From Bacteroidota bacterium (GTDB lineage Bacteria; Bacteroidota; Bacteroidia; Chitinophagales; Chitinophagaceae): 35,860 nucleotides of DNA. Numbering within the stretch: the stretch's first letter is position 1; the number at the start of each line of letters is the position of its first letter. A program made the translations under genes and the position numbers. Positions 1-8,986 of the stretch are shown in pieces. The DNA lies in assembly GCA_963169885.1 (NCBI GenBank), contig CAUJFR010000089.1, positions 1 through 35,860 on the forward strand. Reading direction: 5' to 3'. The notes under the pieces are model-generated. The model had not been told where the DNA came from. It searched no databases and worked only from the letters and a program-made list of their open reading frames with translations.

Positions 1-80
1 TCCTCCGGCAAACCCTCAAAAGAGGGTTCCTGTGGAACGGTTTCAATGTCGAGGAAGAGGGTGTTGAGGTAGGGGAACAT
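1..80 (-). CDS. PolB-type 3'-5' exonuclease, N-terminal fragment (runs off the window)
   Basis: Reading leftwards from the ATG at 78-80 gives 26 codons starting MFPYLNTLFLDIETVPQ and continuing to the window edge without a stop. An in-frame stop lies just upstream (93-95), so this ATG is the first available start. The L-F-L-D-I-E-T-V-P stretch matches exonuclease motif I (DxE, metal-binding) at the extreme N-terminus of the predicted 3'-5' exonuclease family related to the DNA polymerase B exonuclease domain, which is common in Bacteroidota. The rest of the gene is outside the window, so the call rests on this motif and its position only. Confidence 0.6.
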   Translation of the reverse strand, partial: MFPYLNTLFLDIETVPQEPSFEGLPE

Positions 81-90
81 CAGGTTGACA

Positions 91-238
91 GGTTAAAAAG
101 TTAATAGGTTGACAAGGGACATACTAAGAAAAGGTAGTAAAGATTTTGAATTATTTGCTTGTTTACCGCATCGGTTTTTTCCACGCCTGTAAAACACTTT
201 CTGCTTTAAGACCTTGTCAACCTATCAACCTTTTAACC
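91..238. repeat. Imperfect inverted repeat of the GGTTGACAAGG family
   Basis: Positions 91-118 and 212-238 are near-perfect inverted copies (GGTTAAAAAGTT... against ...CCTTTTAACC), separated by about 93 bases. Read on the minus strand, the inner part (about 185-228) resembles the repeat copies at 22333 and 24305, sharing an AGGTTGAnAAGG core and a TAAAGCAG box. It fills the gap between the exonuclease fragment and the guanylyltransferase gene. No gene is visible in it. Confidence 0.7.
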
Positions 239-305
239 ATTCAACCCCAAAAAGAAACCCCGGCAAAAAACCAGGGCCTTATATATAAAATCATTACTAA
301 AACAA

Positions 306-1388
306 CTAAAGATACCCATCCCCCATATTACGCTTCACTTCCGCCACATATTCCTTTATCTCCTGTTCTTTTTCTTTTTTACAAATGAGGAGTACGTCTT
401 TGGTATCCACGAGGATATAATCATTCAGTCCCTGGAGGACCACCAGTTTTTCATCCTGCACGTGTACCATACAGTTCTTGGCGTCCATCACCATTACTTT
501 GTTACCCTTTACGGCATTGCCGAAATAGTCTTTTTCCATATTTTCCCAGGCACTGTGCCAGGTACCCAGGTCGCTCCAGGTGAAACCGGCAGGTATCACA
601 AAAACATTTTCGGCTTTCTCCATCACCCCGAAGTCGATGGAAATATTAGTGCACTGCGGATAGATACGTTCCACCGCTTCTTTTTCTGTAGTGGTATTGA
701 AACTGTCTTTTTCGGCGGCGAAGACATCATACACTTCCGGCAGGTGTTTTTCAAAAGCCGTGAGGATGTTTTTTACTTTCCAGGTAAAGATGCCTGCATT
801 CCAGAGAAAGTCACCACTGGCGATAAAGGCCTTTGCAATTTCCTGGTTCGGTTTTTCGGTAAATGTTTTTACCTGGTAGATTTCAGGCGCCGCCTCTTTG
901 GTTTCATATTGAATATAACCATAACCCGTGTTCGGGTAGGTTGGTTTAATGCCGATGGTCACCAATGCATTGATGCTGCCTACAAAATCCAGCGCTTTCA
1001 GGGCTGTTTTGGCAAACTCGTCTTTTTCCATGATCAGGTGATCGGCAGGCGCGGCCATCATCAGTGCTTCGGGATCTTTTTTATAAAGCTTGAAGGCGAT
1101 ATAAGCAATGCAGGCCGCGGTGTTTTTACGGGAAGGTTCTGCAATAATATTTTCCGCGGGAATATCGGACAGCTGGTCCGCTACGATGCCGACATATTCT
1201 TCCGATGTAACGACATAGATATTTTCTTTCGGAACAAAATGGGTATATCGCTCAAATGTCTGTTGTATCAGGGTCTTACCCGTTCCGAGAATATCCAGAA
1301 ACTGCTTCGGAAAATTCGTACGGCTCATCGGCCAGAAACGGCTTCCGATTCCTCCGGCCATGATGGCGACGTAGTGGTGTTTGTTCAT
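306..1388 (-). CDS. manC: Mannose-1-phosphate guanylyltransferase
   Basis: This 360-residue cytosolic enzyme makes GDP-mannose from mannose-1-phosphate and GTP, feeding surface polysaccharide and GDP-sugar synthesis. The nucleotidyltransferase signature is at the N-terminus: AGGIGSRFWP (residues 11-20) followed by MSRTNFPKQF (21-30), the GGxGxRxWPxSRxxxPKQF motif of the family. The AAPADHLI block and a FTEKP segment with the usual spacing follow. The length fits the single-domain form; there is no C-terminal phosphomannose isomerase domain. The next gene upstream on the same strand is arabinose-5-phosphate isomerase, another sugar-phosphate enzyme, separated by about 109 bases of repeat sequence, so cotranscription is possible but not shown. 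Confidence 0.93.
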   Translation of the reverse strand: MNKHHYVAIMAGGIGSRFWPMSRTNFPKQFLDILGTGKTLIQQTFERYTHFVPKENIYVVTSEEYVGIVADQLSDIPAENIIAEPSRKNTAACIAYIAFKLYKKDPEALMMAAPADHLIMEKDEFAKTALKALDFVGSINALVTIGIKPTYPNTGYGYIQYETKEAAPEIYQVKTFTEKPNQEIAKAFIASGDFLWNAGIFTWKVKNILTAFEKHLPEVYDVFAAEKDSFNTTTEKEAVERIYPQCTNISIDFGVMEKAENVFVIPAGFTWSDLGTWHSAWENMEKDYFGNAVKGNKVMVMDAKNCMVHVQDEKLVVLQGLNDYILVDTKDVLLICKKEKEQEIKEYVAEVKRNMGDGYL

Positions 1389-1419
1389 TTTATAAGTTTA
1401 ACTCTCTATTCTTTTTTTT

Positions 1420-1499
1420 AACCGCGGAGAACGCAGAGAAATACAAATACTCCGGAAAAGAACCCTTCTCGCCTCTCGCTTCTAGCTTCTAGCCTCTCT
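1420..1499. repeat. CCGCGGAGAACGC repeat plus pyrimidine heptamer tract
   Basis: ACCGCGGAGAACGCAGAG at 1420-1437 belongs to the same family as copies near 7399, 8047, 8637, 12676, 12771 and 24228. It is followed at about 1464-1499 by a run of CTTCTCG/CTTCTAG-like heptamers that recurs next to the copies at 12735-12767 and 12823-12855. The tract reaches the stop codon of the isomerase gene. Confidence 0.7.
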
Positions 1500-2457
1500 A
1501 TATCAGCCCCTCTCTTATCAAATCGTGCAAATGTATGATTCCCTTGTATTTTCCTTCCTGAGTAACAGCCAGCTGCGAGATTTCATTTTTTCTTAATACA
1601 TCCAGGGCGCTGATGGCGAGCTCTTCGGAGCCGATCGTTTTTGGATCAGGAGTCATGATATCCCCGGCTTTTACCTTTTCAATATCGCTGTTCTTTTCCA
1701 ACATCCGCCGGAGATCGCCATCGGTAATGATTCCGAGCAGGCGGTTATCCTTGTCCACCACGGCAGTAATACCCAGCCTTTTGGCGGTCATTTCCACAAT
1801 CACTTCTTTCAGTGTCTGGCTGGCCAGCACCTGTGGTTTTTCATTATCCGCATACAGATCCGATACCCGGAGATAGAGCTTTTTGCCCAGAGAGCCGCCG
1901 GGATGGAATTTTGCAAAGTCGCCGGATTGGAAACCATTCAGTTCCATCAGGCAGATGGCAAGCGCATCCCCCATAACAAGTTGGGCGGTGGTGGAACTGG
2001 TGGGGGCCAGGTTATTGGGACAAGCTTCTTGTTCTACACTGGTATTCAATACGATAGAAGCATTTCGGGCCAGGTAGGAATCGGTATTACCCACCATGGC
2101 GATCAGGGTATTGCCGAAATTTCGGAGCAGGGGTATCAGGACCTTGATCTCGGGGCTTTCACCCGACTTGCTGATTACCATGACCACGTCATCCTGTTGT
2201 ACCATACCCAGGTCGCCATGGATGGCGTCGGCGGCATGCATAAATATGGAGGGGGTACCGGTGGAATTGAAGGTAGCCACGATCTTGTGGGCGATAATGG
2301 CACTTTTGCCGATGCCGCTGACCACAACACGCCCTTTTCCCGAAAAGATGGCGTTTACCGCTTTTTCGAAATCGTCATTGATAAAGGGGGCTAAACCGGC
2401 TATCGCACGGGCTTCTAAATCAATGGTTTTTAAGGCAACTTCTTTGATGGACGCCAT
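1498..2457 (-). CDS. kdsD: D-arabinose-5-phosphate isomerase (KpsF/GutQ family)
   Basis: This 319-residue cytosolic enzyme interconverts ribulose-5-phosphate and arabinose-5-phosphate, the first step to Kdo in lipopolysaccharide. An SIS sugar-isomerase domain covers about residues 30-170, with GKGRVVVSGIGKSA and the ISKSGESPE loop. The family-typical FHPGGSLGKKL linker follows, then two CBS domains (about 200-319) with GIITDGDLRR. The length matches KdsD. It is divergent from recQ. A TAG stop overlaps the end of the pyrimidine repeat tract, so the 3' boundary sits directly on repeat DNA. A capsule-dedicated KpsF paralogue is possible, but no capsule genes are in view. Confidence 0.92.
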   Translation of the reverse strand: MASIKEVALKTIDLEARAIAGLAPFINDDFEKAVNAIFSGKGRVVVSGIGKSAIIAHKIVATFNSTGTPSIFMHAADAIHGDLGMVQQDDVVMVISKSGESPEIKVLIPLLRNFGNTLIAMVGNTDSYLARNASIVLNTSVEQEACPNNLAPTSSTTAQLVMGDALAICLMELNGFQSGDFAKFHPGGSLGKKLYLRVSDLYADNEKPQVLASQTLKEVIVEMTAKRLGITAVVDKDNRLLGIITDGDLRRMLEKNSDIEKVKAGDIMTPDPKTIGSEELAISALDVLRKNEISQLAVTQEGKYKGIIHLHDLIREGLI

Positions 2458-2800
2458 AATAATGCGGCAAAATTATAAATTATTCAGGGGAAAGCGGGTT
2501 TTCAGTTATGGGCTGGTCTTTTTTAACAATAATGGCCCGCCCCGGACGGTCAAAGATTCGTAAATTCGCCGTCCTTTAATTGGGGGGATCGGAAAGTGGC
2601 AGAATGACTCGCACAGGTTTAGAAAATCAACTATCGCGGCCAGGCCAAAATTTATCCTCAACACCCCAGTATTAACGCTTAGGAGCGGAAAAAAACGCGG
2701 TTGGACCACCCCGTTCGGGTAAAAATGATTACCTTAAAGAACCAGCATTAATCAAAATGCCCTGTCCATAAGGACACTCCTATGATGAAAAACTAGAGAA
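2458..2800. other. Divergent intergenic region kdsD/recQ
   Basis: This 343-base region separates the divergent kdsD and recQ genes and presumably holds both promoters. Several short open frames exist but none resembles a protein. On the minus strand, an AATCTTTG box near 2557 is a possible weak Bacteroidota -7 element for kdsD. I found no convincing -33/-7 pair for either gene, and no copies of the repeat families seen elsewhere. Confidence 0.4.
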
Positions 2801-5065
2801 ATGGGAACTATTGTAAAGAAGCCGGCCGCTAAAAAAGCCGCAAAAACTAAAGAAAAGGCCCCCGCCAGCAAAAACCGGTTTGATCTGCATAAAGCACTTC
2901 AGGAGTATTTCGGTTTTGATAAATTCAAAGGAACACAGGAAAAGTCAATAGAATCCCTGATGGCCGGTCGTGATACGTTTGTGATCATGCCGACCGGCGG
3001 TGGAAAAAGCCTTTGTTACCAGCTGCCCGCCATGGTGCTTGACGGTGTGGCCATTATTGTTTCCCCGCTGATTGCCCTGATGAAGAATCAGGTGGACCTG
3101 GTCCGGGGTTATAGCAGCAATGATGAAGTGGCGCATTTTCTCAACTCCACTCTCAACAAAAAAGAAATAAAGGAGGTGCATGATGACCTGCTTGCGGGTA
3201 AGACCAAGATGCTCTATGTGGCTCCCGAGACCCTGACCAAGCAGGAGAACCTCGAATTTTTTTCCGATCTCAAAGTATCTTTCTTCGCCGTGGATGAAGC
3301 GCATTGTATTTCCGAGTGGGGACATGATTTCCGCCCTGAATACCGCCGTCTCCGTGAGATGATGATCCAGATAAATCCCGATGTGCCCGTGATTGCCCTG
3401 ACGGCTACGGCCACGCCCAAAGTGCAGAGTGATATTGTGAAGAACCTCGATCTGCGGGAACCCAATATTTATATATCCTCTTTTAACCGGTCCAATCTCT
3501 ATTATGAAGTACTGCCTAAGATCAAGAAGGCGCAGACAGATGAGAATATTGTCCGCTTTATCAAGAGTATGAAGAAAAAGAGCGGGATCATTTATACGTT
3601 GAACCGCAAAACCACGGAGGAACTTGCTGATATTTTAATGGCCAACGGGATTAAAGCCGTAGCCTATCATGCCGGACTCGACAGTAAACTGAGGGCCGAA
3701 CGCCAGGACCAGTTTCTCGGCGAAGATGTACAGGTAATCTGTGCCACCATTGCTTTCGGGATGGGCATTGATAAACCCGATATCCGGTTTGTGATCCACT
3801 ATAATATTCCGAAGAGTATTGAAAACTATTACCAGGAGACTGGTCGTGCCGGCCGTGACGGACTCGAGGGAAAATGTGTGTTGTATTATTCGCATAAGGA
3901 TGTGAGTAAGCTGGAACATCTGATGCGTGACAAGCCGCTGAGTGAAAGAGAGGTGGGTGCGCAGCTGATTAATGAGACGGTGGCTTTTGCCGAAACCGGT
4001 GTATGCCGGAGGAAGATCCTGATGAGTTATTTCGGCGAGGAGTATGAGCCGGAAAATTGCGGCCAATGTGATAACTGTAAACATCCGAAAGAAAGAATAG
4101 AGGCGAAGGACGAAGCGGTGCTGGTATTAAAAGTCATCAAAGCCCTCGATGAACGGTTTGCCACGGATTATGTGGTGCAGATCATCAGCGGCCGGCTTAC
4201 GCCGCAGATTCAGATGTTCCGGCATGATGTACTGGATGTATTTGCCAGTGGCAATGACCGCGACAATCATTTCTGGAATTCGCTGATCCGCCAGATGATC
4301 CTGGAAGGATTGCTGACAAAAGATATTGAAGAATACGGGGTATTGAAGTTTACTAAAAATGCGGAAGGATTTTTGAAAAAGCCAAAATCCTTCAAGATCG
4401 TGCTTAATAACCTCTACGACGATGCCAATGCCGACGATGAGGAAAATGTGGAAGTCAGTACCGGTGCAACAACGGACGAGCAATTGTTTGAGATGTTGAA
4501 AGATATGCGGCAGAAAGAAGCGAAGAAAAAGAGCCTGCCTCCTTTTGTCATCTTCCTGGAATCTTCCCTGCAGGATATGGCCACGTTTTATCCCATTACG
4601 CTCGAAGGCCTGGAGAAATGCCAGGGTGTGAGCAAGGGCAAGGCGTTGAAATACGGGAAGCCCTTTGTGGAACTGATTAAAAAATATGTCGAGGATAATA
4701 ATATTGAGCGTCCCGATGATTTTGTGATGAAGAGTGTGGTTAATAAGAGTGGCAATAAAGTATACATCATCCAGAATACGGATAAAAAAGTTTCCCTCGA
4801 AACCATCGCGAAGAACAAAGGCTGGCGCATGGATGAAATGCTTGAGGAAATGGAAACCATTGCCGCCAGCGGTACCAAGCTTAATCTCACTTATGCCATT
4901 GACGAGATGCTCGACGAGGATGATCAGGATGAGATCATAGAGTATTTCAAGAGTTGTGAGACCTCCTCATTACAAGTTGCGCAGGAAGAACTGAGTGAGT
5001 ATAATTTTAACTGGGAGCAGTTGAAGATTATGCGGATTAAGTTTCTTTCGGAGTACGGGATGTGA
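2801..5065 (+). CDS. recQ: ATP-dependent DNA helicase RecQ
   Basis: This 754-residue 3'-5' superfamily 2 helicase acts in recombination and fork repair. After a Lys/Ala-rich N-terminal tail (residues 1-25), the Walker A motif PTGGGKS is at 64-70 and the DEAH box at 165-168 within VDEAHCISEWGHDFRPEY. ATIAFGMGIDKPD and QETGRAGRDG are motifs V and VI. The RecQ zinc site follows as CRRKILMSYFGE...CGQCDNC, then the winged helix and an HRDC domain (about 570-650). The roughly 100 residues after HRDC are a C-terminal extension common in Bacteroidota RecQ. The gene stands alone, and a TAATGAG microsatellite begins directly after its stop. Confidence 0.95.
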   Translation: MGTIVKKPAAKKAAKTKEKAPASKNRFDLHKALQEYFGFDKFKGTQEKSIESLMAGRDTFVIMPTGGGKSLCYQLPAMVLDGVAIIVSPLIALMKNQVDLVRGYSSNDEVAHFLNSTLNKKEIKEVHDDLLAGKTKMLYVAPETLTKQENLEFFSDLKVSFFAVDEAHCISEWGHDFRPEYRRLREMMIQINPDVPVIALTATATPKVQSDIVKNLDLREPNIYISSFNRSNLYYEVLPKIKKAQTDENIVRFIKSMKKKSGIIYTLNRKTTEELADILMANGIKAVAYHAGLDSKLRAERQDQFLGEDVQVICATIAFGMGIDKPDIRFVIHYNIPKSIENYYQETGRAGRDGLEGKCVLYYSHKDVSKLEHLMRDKPLSEREVGAQLINETVAFAETGVCRRKILMSYFGEEYEPENCGQCDNCKHPKERIEAKDEAVLVLKVIKALDERFATDYVVQIISGRLTPQIQMFRHDVLDVFASGNDRDNHFWNSLIRQMILEGLLTKDIEEYGVLKFTKNAEGFLKKPKSFKIVLNNLYDDANADDEENVEVSTGATTDEQLFEMLKDMRQKEAKKKSLPPFVIFLESSLQDMATFYPITLEGLEKCQGVSKGKALKYGKPFVELIKKYVEDNNIERPDDFVMKSVVNKSGNKVYIIQNTDKKVSLETIAKNKGWRMDEMLEEMETIAASGTKLNLTYAIDEMLDEDDQDEIIEYFKSCETSSLQVAQEELSEYNFNWEQLKIMRIKFLSEYGM

Positions 5066-5260
5066 TAATGAGTAATGAGTAATCAGTAATGAGTAGCTGA
5101 TTGCACAGGCTTATTATTTTCGAAAAAACTACTATTGGAAAAAATCGATTATAGTACTCCTAACCCTGAAAGGGTTGAACGATTAATAGCCCCGGGTGAA
5201 ACCCGGGGTATGCGCGCCCCTACGACCCCGGAACCCTGAAGGGGTTCAACCAGTGAAGCA
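5066..5260. repeat. TAATGAG microsatellite and one CCCCGGGT hairpin repeat
   Basis: Bases 5066-5100 are tandem variants of TAATGAG. From 5161 there is one copy of the module beginning TAACCCTGAAAGGGTTGAAC, followed by a perfect hairpin (CCCCGGGT 5190-5197, loop GAA, ACCCGGGG 5201-5208) and an ACCCTGAAGGGGTT unit near 5233. Related copies are at 7605, 8082, 12314 and 21733. It lies in the codirectional gap between recQ and the kinase gene and could act as a terminator for recQ, although no T-tract follows. Confidence 0.75.
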
Positions 5261-5316
5261 CAAGAGCAGGCAACCTCCTTTATTTGCCAAATCCCCCTAA
5301 AAGACTACTTTTCTGT

Positions 5317-7272
5317 ATGAAAAAGATTGCTTTTCTATCCTTATTCGCCTGCTGTGTGATCACAACCGCCCAATCCCAACAACACCTGATTGACAGTATT
5401 ACCAAAGAACTGAAAGGCACCATGTCCGATACCAACCGGGCGGTGAGTATGATGCGGCTGGCCATTGATTATGAACTGGTGGATACGGCGAAGTCCAGAC
5501 AGGCCTACCAGGATGCCATCCGGTTTGCCAAAAGCAAGAAGCTGAATTATAACCTCGGCCGGATTTACCAGAACATGGCTTTTTTATATAGCAATTCAGC
5601 CCGCTATGAGGAAGCGATTGCTATTCTGGATACTGCTATTCAGCATTACCAGCAATCGGATCATCCAAGGGCGCCAAAAATGTTGGCCAATGCTTACAAT
5701 GATATAGGCAATAAGTATAAGGAGATTAACGAAACCGAAACGGCCGTGGAGTATTACCTTAAGGGCATCACGTTGCTGGAACAGGCGGCTTTACCGGCTG
5801 ATCTGGTGACGCCCTATTGTAATATAGCCAATACATTCGGCGATATCGGTGATCCGAAGCGGCAGAATGAATATGCGTATAAAGCACTGGCCGCTGCCAA
5901 AAAGACCGGCCTTGGACAGAAAATATTCATGGCCTGTTTTACACTCGCCAACGCGTATGTCCATACCCAGCAGAATAACCTGGTCATGGCTAAAAAGTAT
6001 ATGGATACTGCCGGCATTTATTTTGACGAAAAAGGCCTGATCAATAGTCCGGATATACAGGTTAGCTATTATCTGGTCCGGGCACAGGTGTACCGGCAAC
6101 TGGAACAGTTTGATTCTGCGGAATTTTATTTCAAAAAATGTTATAGCGTAGCGGAGACATATAACTACAGTTATGGAAAGGCCGAATCGCAGTTGCAGTT
6201 GGGTGGGGTCTCCATTCAGCAGAAAAAATATGCGGAGGCTGAAAAATATCTGCAAGGGGGAATCCGGCTGGCCGACAGCATTGGTTATTTCAATATGCTC
6301 GATGAAGGGTACCGGTATATGGCGGATGTATATGCGGCCACCGGCCGGTACAAGGAAGCCTATGAATATCATCAAAAGTATAAGGACGTGAGTGATTCGG
6401 TTACCAGTCTTGATGCCAGGAAGTATATCACGGACCTGGAGAAAAAATATGAAACCAGTAAGAAGGATAAGCAGTTATTATTACAAGAGACCCAGTTACA
6501 AAAGCGCAAGAACCTGATCTATCTCCTTATCGGTGCGGCGGCGGCTTTACTGTTGTTTTCTTTTCTGGCTTACCGCAATTATCAGCAGAAGAAAAAATTG
6601 CAGCAGCAACGGATCAATGAACTGGAGACCTTGCAACAATTAACCGCCACCGAGGCCATTTTAAAAGGAGAGGAGCAGGAAAGAACCAGACTGGCCAAAG
6701 ACCTGCATGACGGATTGGGCGGTATGTTATCCGGTATCAAATTTTCTTTTCAGACGATGAAAGGAAATATGATCATGACCCCCGATAACCAGCAGGCATT
6801 TGAGCGCAGTATGGATATGATCGACAGTTCCATAAAGGAAATGCGCCGGGTGGCCCACAATATGATGCCGGAGGCCCTGGTCCGTTTCGGATTGAATACC
6901 GCGTTGAAGGATTTTTGTAATGATATCAATCAGTCCGGCGCTTTGCAGATCAATTACCAGTCCATTGGCCTGGAAAACGAATCGGTCGAACAAACCACGG
7001 CTGTCAATATTTACCGGATTGTACAGGAGCTTATCAATAACACGCTCAAGCACGCCGCCGCCCGGACTGCCATCGTGCAGGTCAGCAAAAAGGGCGACTC
7101 CTTCAGCATCACGGTCGAGGACGATGGTAAGGGCTTTGACCCACAACTATTAAAAAGCACGAAGGGAATAGGCTGGACCAATATTCAGAGCCGGGTGGAG
7201 TATATGAAGGGGAGCATTGATGTGCAGTCGGAACCGGGGAAAGGGGTGTCGGTGCATGTGGAGCTGGGGTGA
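5317..7272 (+). CDS. TPR-containing sensor histidine kinase (HisKA_3/NarX type)
   Basis: Start chosen at the ATG at 5317, which gives a clean signal peptide (MKKIAFLSLFACCVITTAQS); an upstream TTG would add 11 unlikely residues. The protein has 651 residues. A periplasmic sensor of tetratricopeptide repeats covers about residues 25-350, followed by a coiled-coil stretch and one membrane helix (NLIYLLIGAAAALLLFSFLA). The HisKA_3 dimerisation domain has the phosphoacceptor His464 in AKDLHDGLGG. The HATPase domain shows the N box (VQELINNTLKHA) and G1 box (VEDDGKGFD). Such kinases normally pair with a LuxR/NarL-type regulator, but none is adjacent, so it is an orphan here. The input signal cannot be inferred. 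Confidence 0.9.
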   Translation: MKKIAFLSLFACCVITTAQSQQHLIDSITKELKGTMSDTNRAVSMMRLAIDYELVDTAKSRQAYQDAIRFAKSKKLNYNLGRIYQNMAFLYSNSARYEEAIAILDTAIQHYQQSDHPRAPKMLANAYNDIGNKYKEINETETAVEYYLKGITLLEQAALPADLVTPYCNIANTFGDIGDPKRQNEYAYKALAAAKKTGLGQKIFMACFTLANAYVHTQQNNLVMAKKYMDTAGIYFDEKGLINSPDIQVSYYLVRAQVYRQLEQFDSAEFYFKKCYSVAETYNYSYGKAESQLQLGGVSIQQKKYAEAEKYLQGGIRLADSIGYFNMLDEGYRYMADVYAATGRYKEAYEYHQKYKDVSDSVTSLDARKYITDLEKKYETSKKDKQLLLQETQLQKRKNLIYLLIGAAAALLLFSFLAYRNYQQKKKLQQQRINELETLQQLTATEAILKGEEQERTRLAKDLHDGLGGMLSGIKFSFQTMKGNMIMTPDNQQAFERSMDMIDSSIKEMRRVAHNMMPEALVRFGLNTALKDFCNDINQSGALQINYQSIGLENESVEQTTAVNIYRIVQELINNTLKHAAARTAIVQVSKKGDSFSITVEDDGKGFDPQLLKSTKGIGWTNIQSRVEYMKGSIDVQSEPGKGVSVHVELG

Positions 7273-8690
7273 CACAGCAAGTACGAGGTCGGGCCTTCTA
7301 AGTGGCATTTTCAAAAAATCGTAAAAGCTCAAAAAACACCCTTTTTTGGCCAAAAAAGGCTCATTTTTAGTCAAAAACAGGCAAAAATTCAATAAAACCG
7401 CGGAGGACGCGGAAGGCGCAGAGGAATAGAGGAGGCTGATAACCCCGACCTGCTGACCATAACGAACCTCCTTCCCCCCGCCATTTGAACCTCACCCCCT
7501 ACCCCTCTCCTGAAGGAGAGGGGTAGGGAGATCCCGTACAAAGATGGGCTCCGATCTCCTTGTTTTCGGCTATGAAAAATTGAATAAAGCTGGGACATGG
7601 CTGCTAACCCCGAAGGGGGTTGAACGATTAATAGCCCCGGGTGAAACCCGGGGTAGGCGTGCCCCCACGATCCCTGGAACCCCGAAGGGGTAATACAATT
7701 ATAGGTCGGTAGAATTGAAGCTGCCCGCTAGCCCCGAAGGGGTGACACAATTATAACCTTCAAACCTGAACGGCCCTCAAACCCCGGACAACCACCCAAT
7801 ACAGACGAGGCCCGGAGGCCCCGTTGAGCTACCCCTTATACATTTCGTTGGATCGCTGAAAGCGATATAATATAACCCCAAAGCTGGAAGCTTTGGGGAA
7901 GGCGTCGGTCAACTGTCAGCGATAAGAAGTACAAAGTATGGACCTTCAAAGCGGCATTTTCAAAAACCCCTGAAAAGGCCTAAAACAACCATTTTTTGAC
8001 TGAAAACGGCTCATTTTTATTAAAAAACAGGTAAAAATTCAATAAAACCGCGGAGGACGCAAAAAAATACGGGAAGCTGCTAACCCCGAAGGGGGTTGAA
8101 CGATTAATAGCCCCGGGTGAAACCCGGGGTAGGCGATCCTTCACAAGTCCCCGGAACCCCGAAGGGGTGAAATGATTATAGTAAAGGAACGAAGGAAACA
8201 AATTCACAAGAAACCCCGAAGGGGTGGCATTATTATATAAAGCAGAAGCCCCGTCAAACAACTAATGCTCATCTTGCCCCGAAGGGTTAATACAATAATA
8301 GCTCGGAGAATAGAAAACAACCACAAAGCCTCGAAGGGGTGACACAATAATAACCTGCAAAACAAACGCTAATCAACCCCGGAACAGCAGCCAATACAGA
8401 CGAGGATATAAGCCTCGTTGAGCGGGCCCTTACGTTTTTCGTTGTGTCGCTGAAAGCGACATAATAAGACCCCAAAGCTGGAAGCTTTGGGGAAGGCGAT
8501 GTTCAACTGTCAGCAAGAGGTAAGAAGTACAGACCTTCTAAGTGCATTTTCAAAAACCAATTAAAAGTCCCCAAAACACCAATTTTTTGCCGAAACTGGT
8601 CATTTTTAGTCAAAAACAGGCAAAAATTTAATATAAACCTCGGAGGACGCGAAGGGCGCAGAGGAATATAGGAGCTTCCGATTTTGCTTC
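7273..8690. repeat. Tandem array of composite palindromic repeats (about 600-650 bp units)
   Basis: No gene is visible. Three successive units start near 7273, 7916 and 8512. Module order in a unit: a CCTTC(T/A)AAG...GCATTTTCAAAA block; an A/T-rich stretch ending CATTTTTA(G/T)T; AAAACCGCGGAGGACGC; (unit 1 only) a ctcaccccctacc hairpin with a 12-bp stem (7499-7526); TAACCCCGAAGGGGGTTGAAC; the CCCCGGGT/GAA/ACCCGGGG hairpin (7635-7653 and 8111-8129); two to four CCCCGAAGGGGT-nnAnACAATTATA units; then three closing hairpins at CGAGG...CCTCG, TCGCT-GAA-AGCGA, and AAAGCT-GGA-AGCTTT (7876-7898 and 8470-8492). The third unit stops after the CGGAGGACGC module. Short open frames here are repeat by-products. 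Confidence 0.85.
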
Positions 8691-8986
8691 ACCCTAACCC
8701 GGCCCAGCTCCCTGCCTACCGGACAGAAAGAGAGGGCGGGAAGATTCCTTAAAGAAAGTAGAATGAGTTTTTAAGATATAACTACTCAGGTGTTGTATAG
8801 ACTTAGAACTGACACCTGACAACCCAATCAAATACAAGGTCCCTCGCTTTGCTCGAAATGACGGCAGTCTGGGGGAGAAAAAAGGGAAATACAAGATTTC
8901 TCGCTTCGCTCGAAATTGCAGTTACCCTTCATTGTTTAGCCACAACTCCTCAGGAGGTGTATTTACTACTAACTTCTAACTACTAT
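8691..8986. repeat. Intergenic repeats: TCGCTTCGCTCGAAAT pair and degenerate palindrome
   Basis: Two copies of AAATACAAG..TCTCGCTTCGCTCGAAAT..CAGT lie at 8830-8868 and 8887-8922. A CCTGCCTACCGGACAG half-palindrome at about 8711-8726 resembles the 21-bp palindromes at 21617 and 24271, and sits in what looks like a decayed copy of the ctcaccccctacc hairpin. The last 40 bases are tandem-like ACTAACTTCTAACTACTA sequence abutting the stop codon of the next gene. No gene is visible. Confidence 0.6.

Noticed and set aside
462-1421. 319-residue open frame opposite the guanylyltransferase gene
   Set aside because: It is antisense to a gene with clear catalytic motifs, has no recognisable domain, and is a by-product of codon bias on the other strand.
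2506-2709. 67-residue minus-strand frame between kdsD and recQ
   Set aside because: No family resemblance, atypical composition, and it occupies the divergent promoter region.
5317-7272. A complete two-component system with the TPR kinase
   Set aside because: No response regulator gene is adjacent; repeat DNA follows directly.
7980-8261. Open frames within the repeat islands (also 8287-8475 and 12287-12805)
   Set aside because: Their sequences are translations of the palindromic repeats, recur with the modules, and lack any coding signature.
7600-8500. Possible CRISPR array
   Set aside because: The short repeats are palindromic, variable and unevenly spaced, the intervening sequences are themselves repeated, and no cas gene is present.
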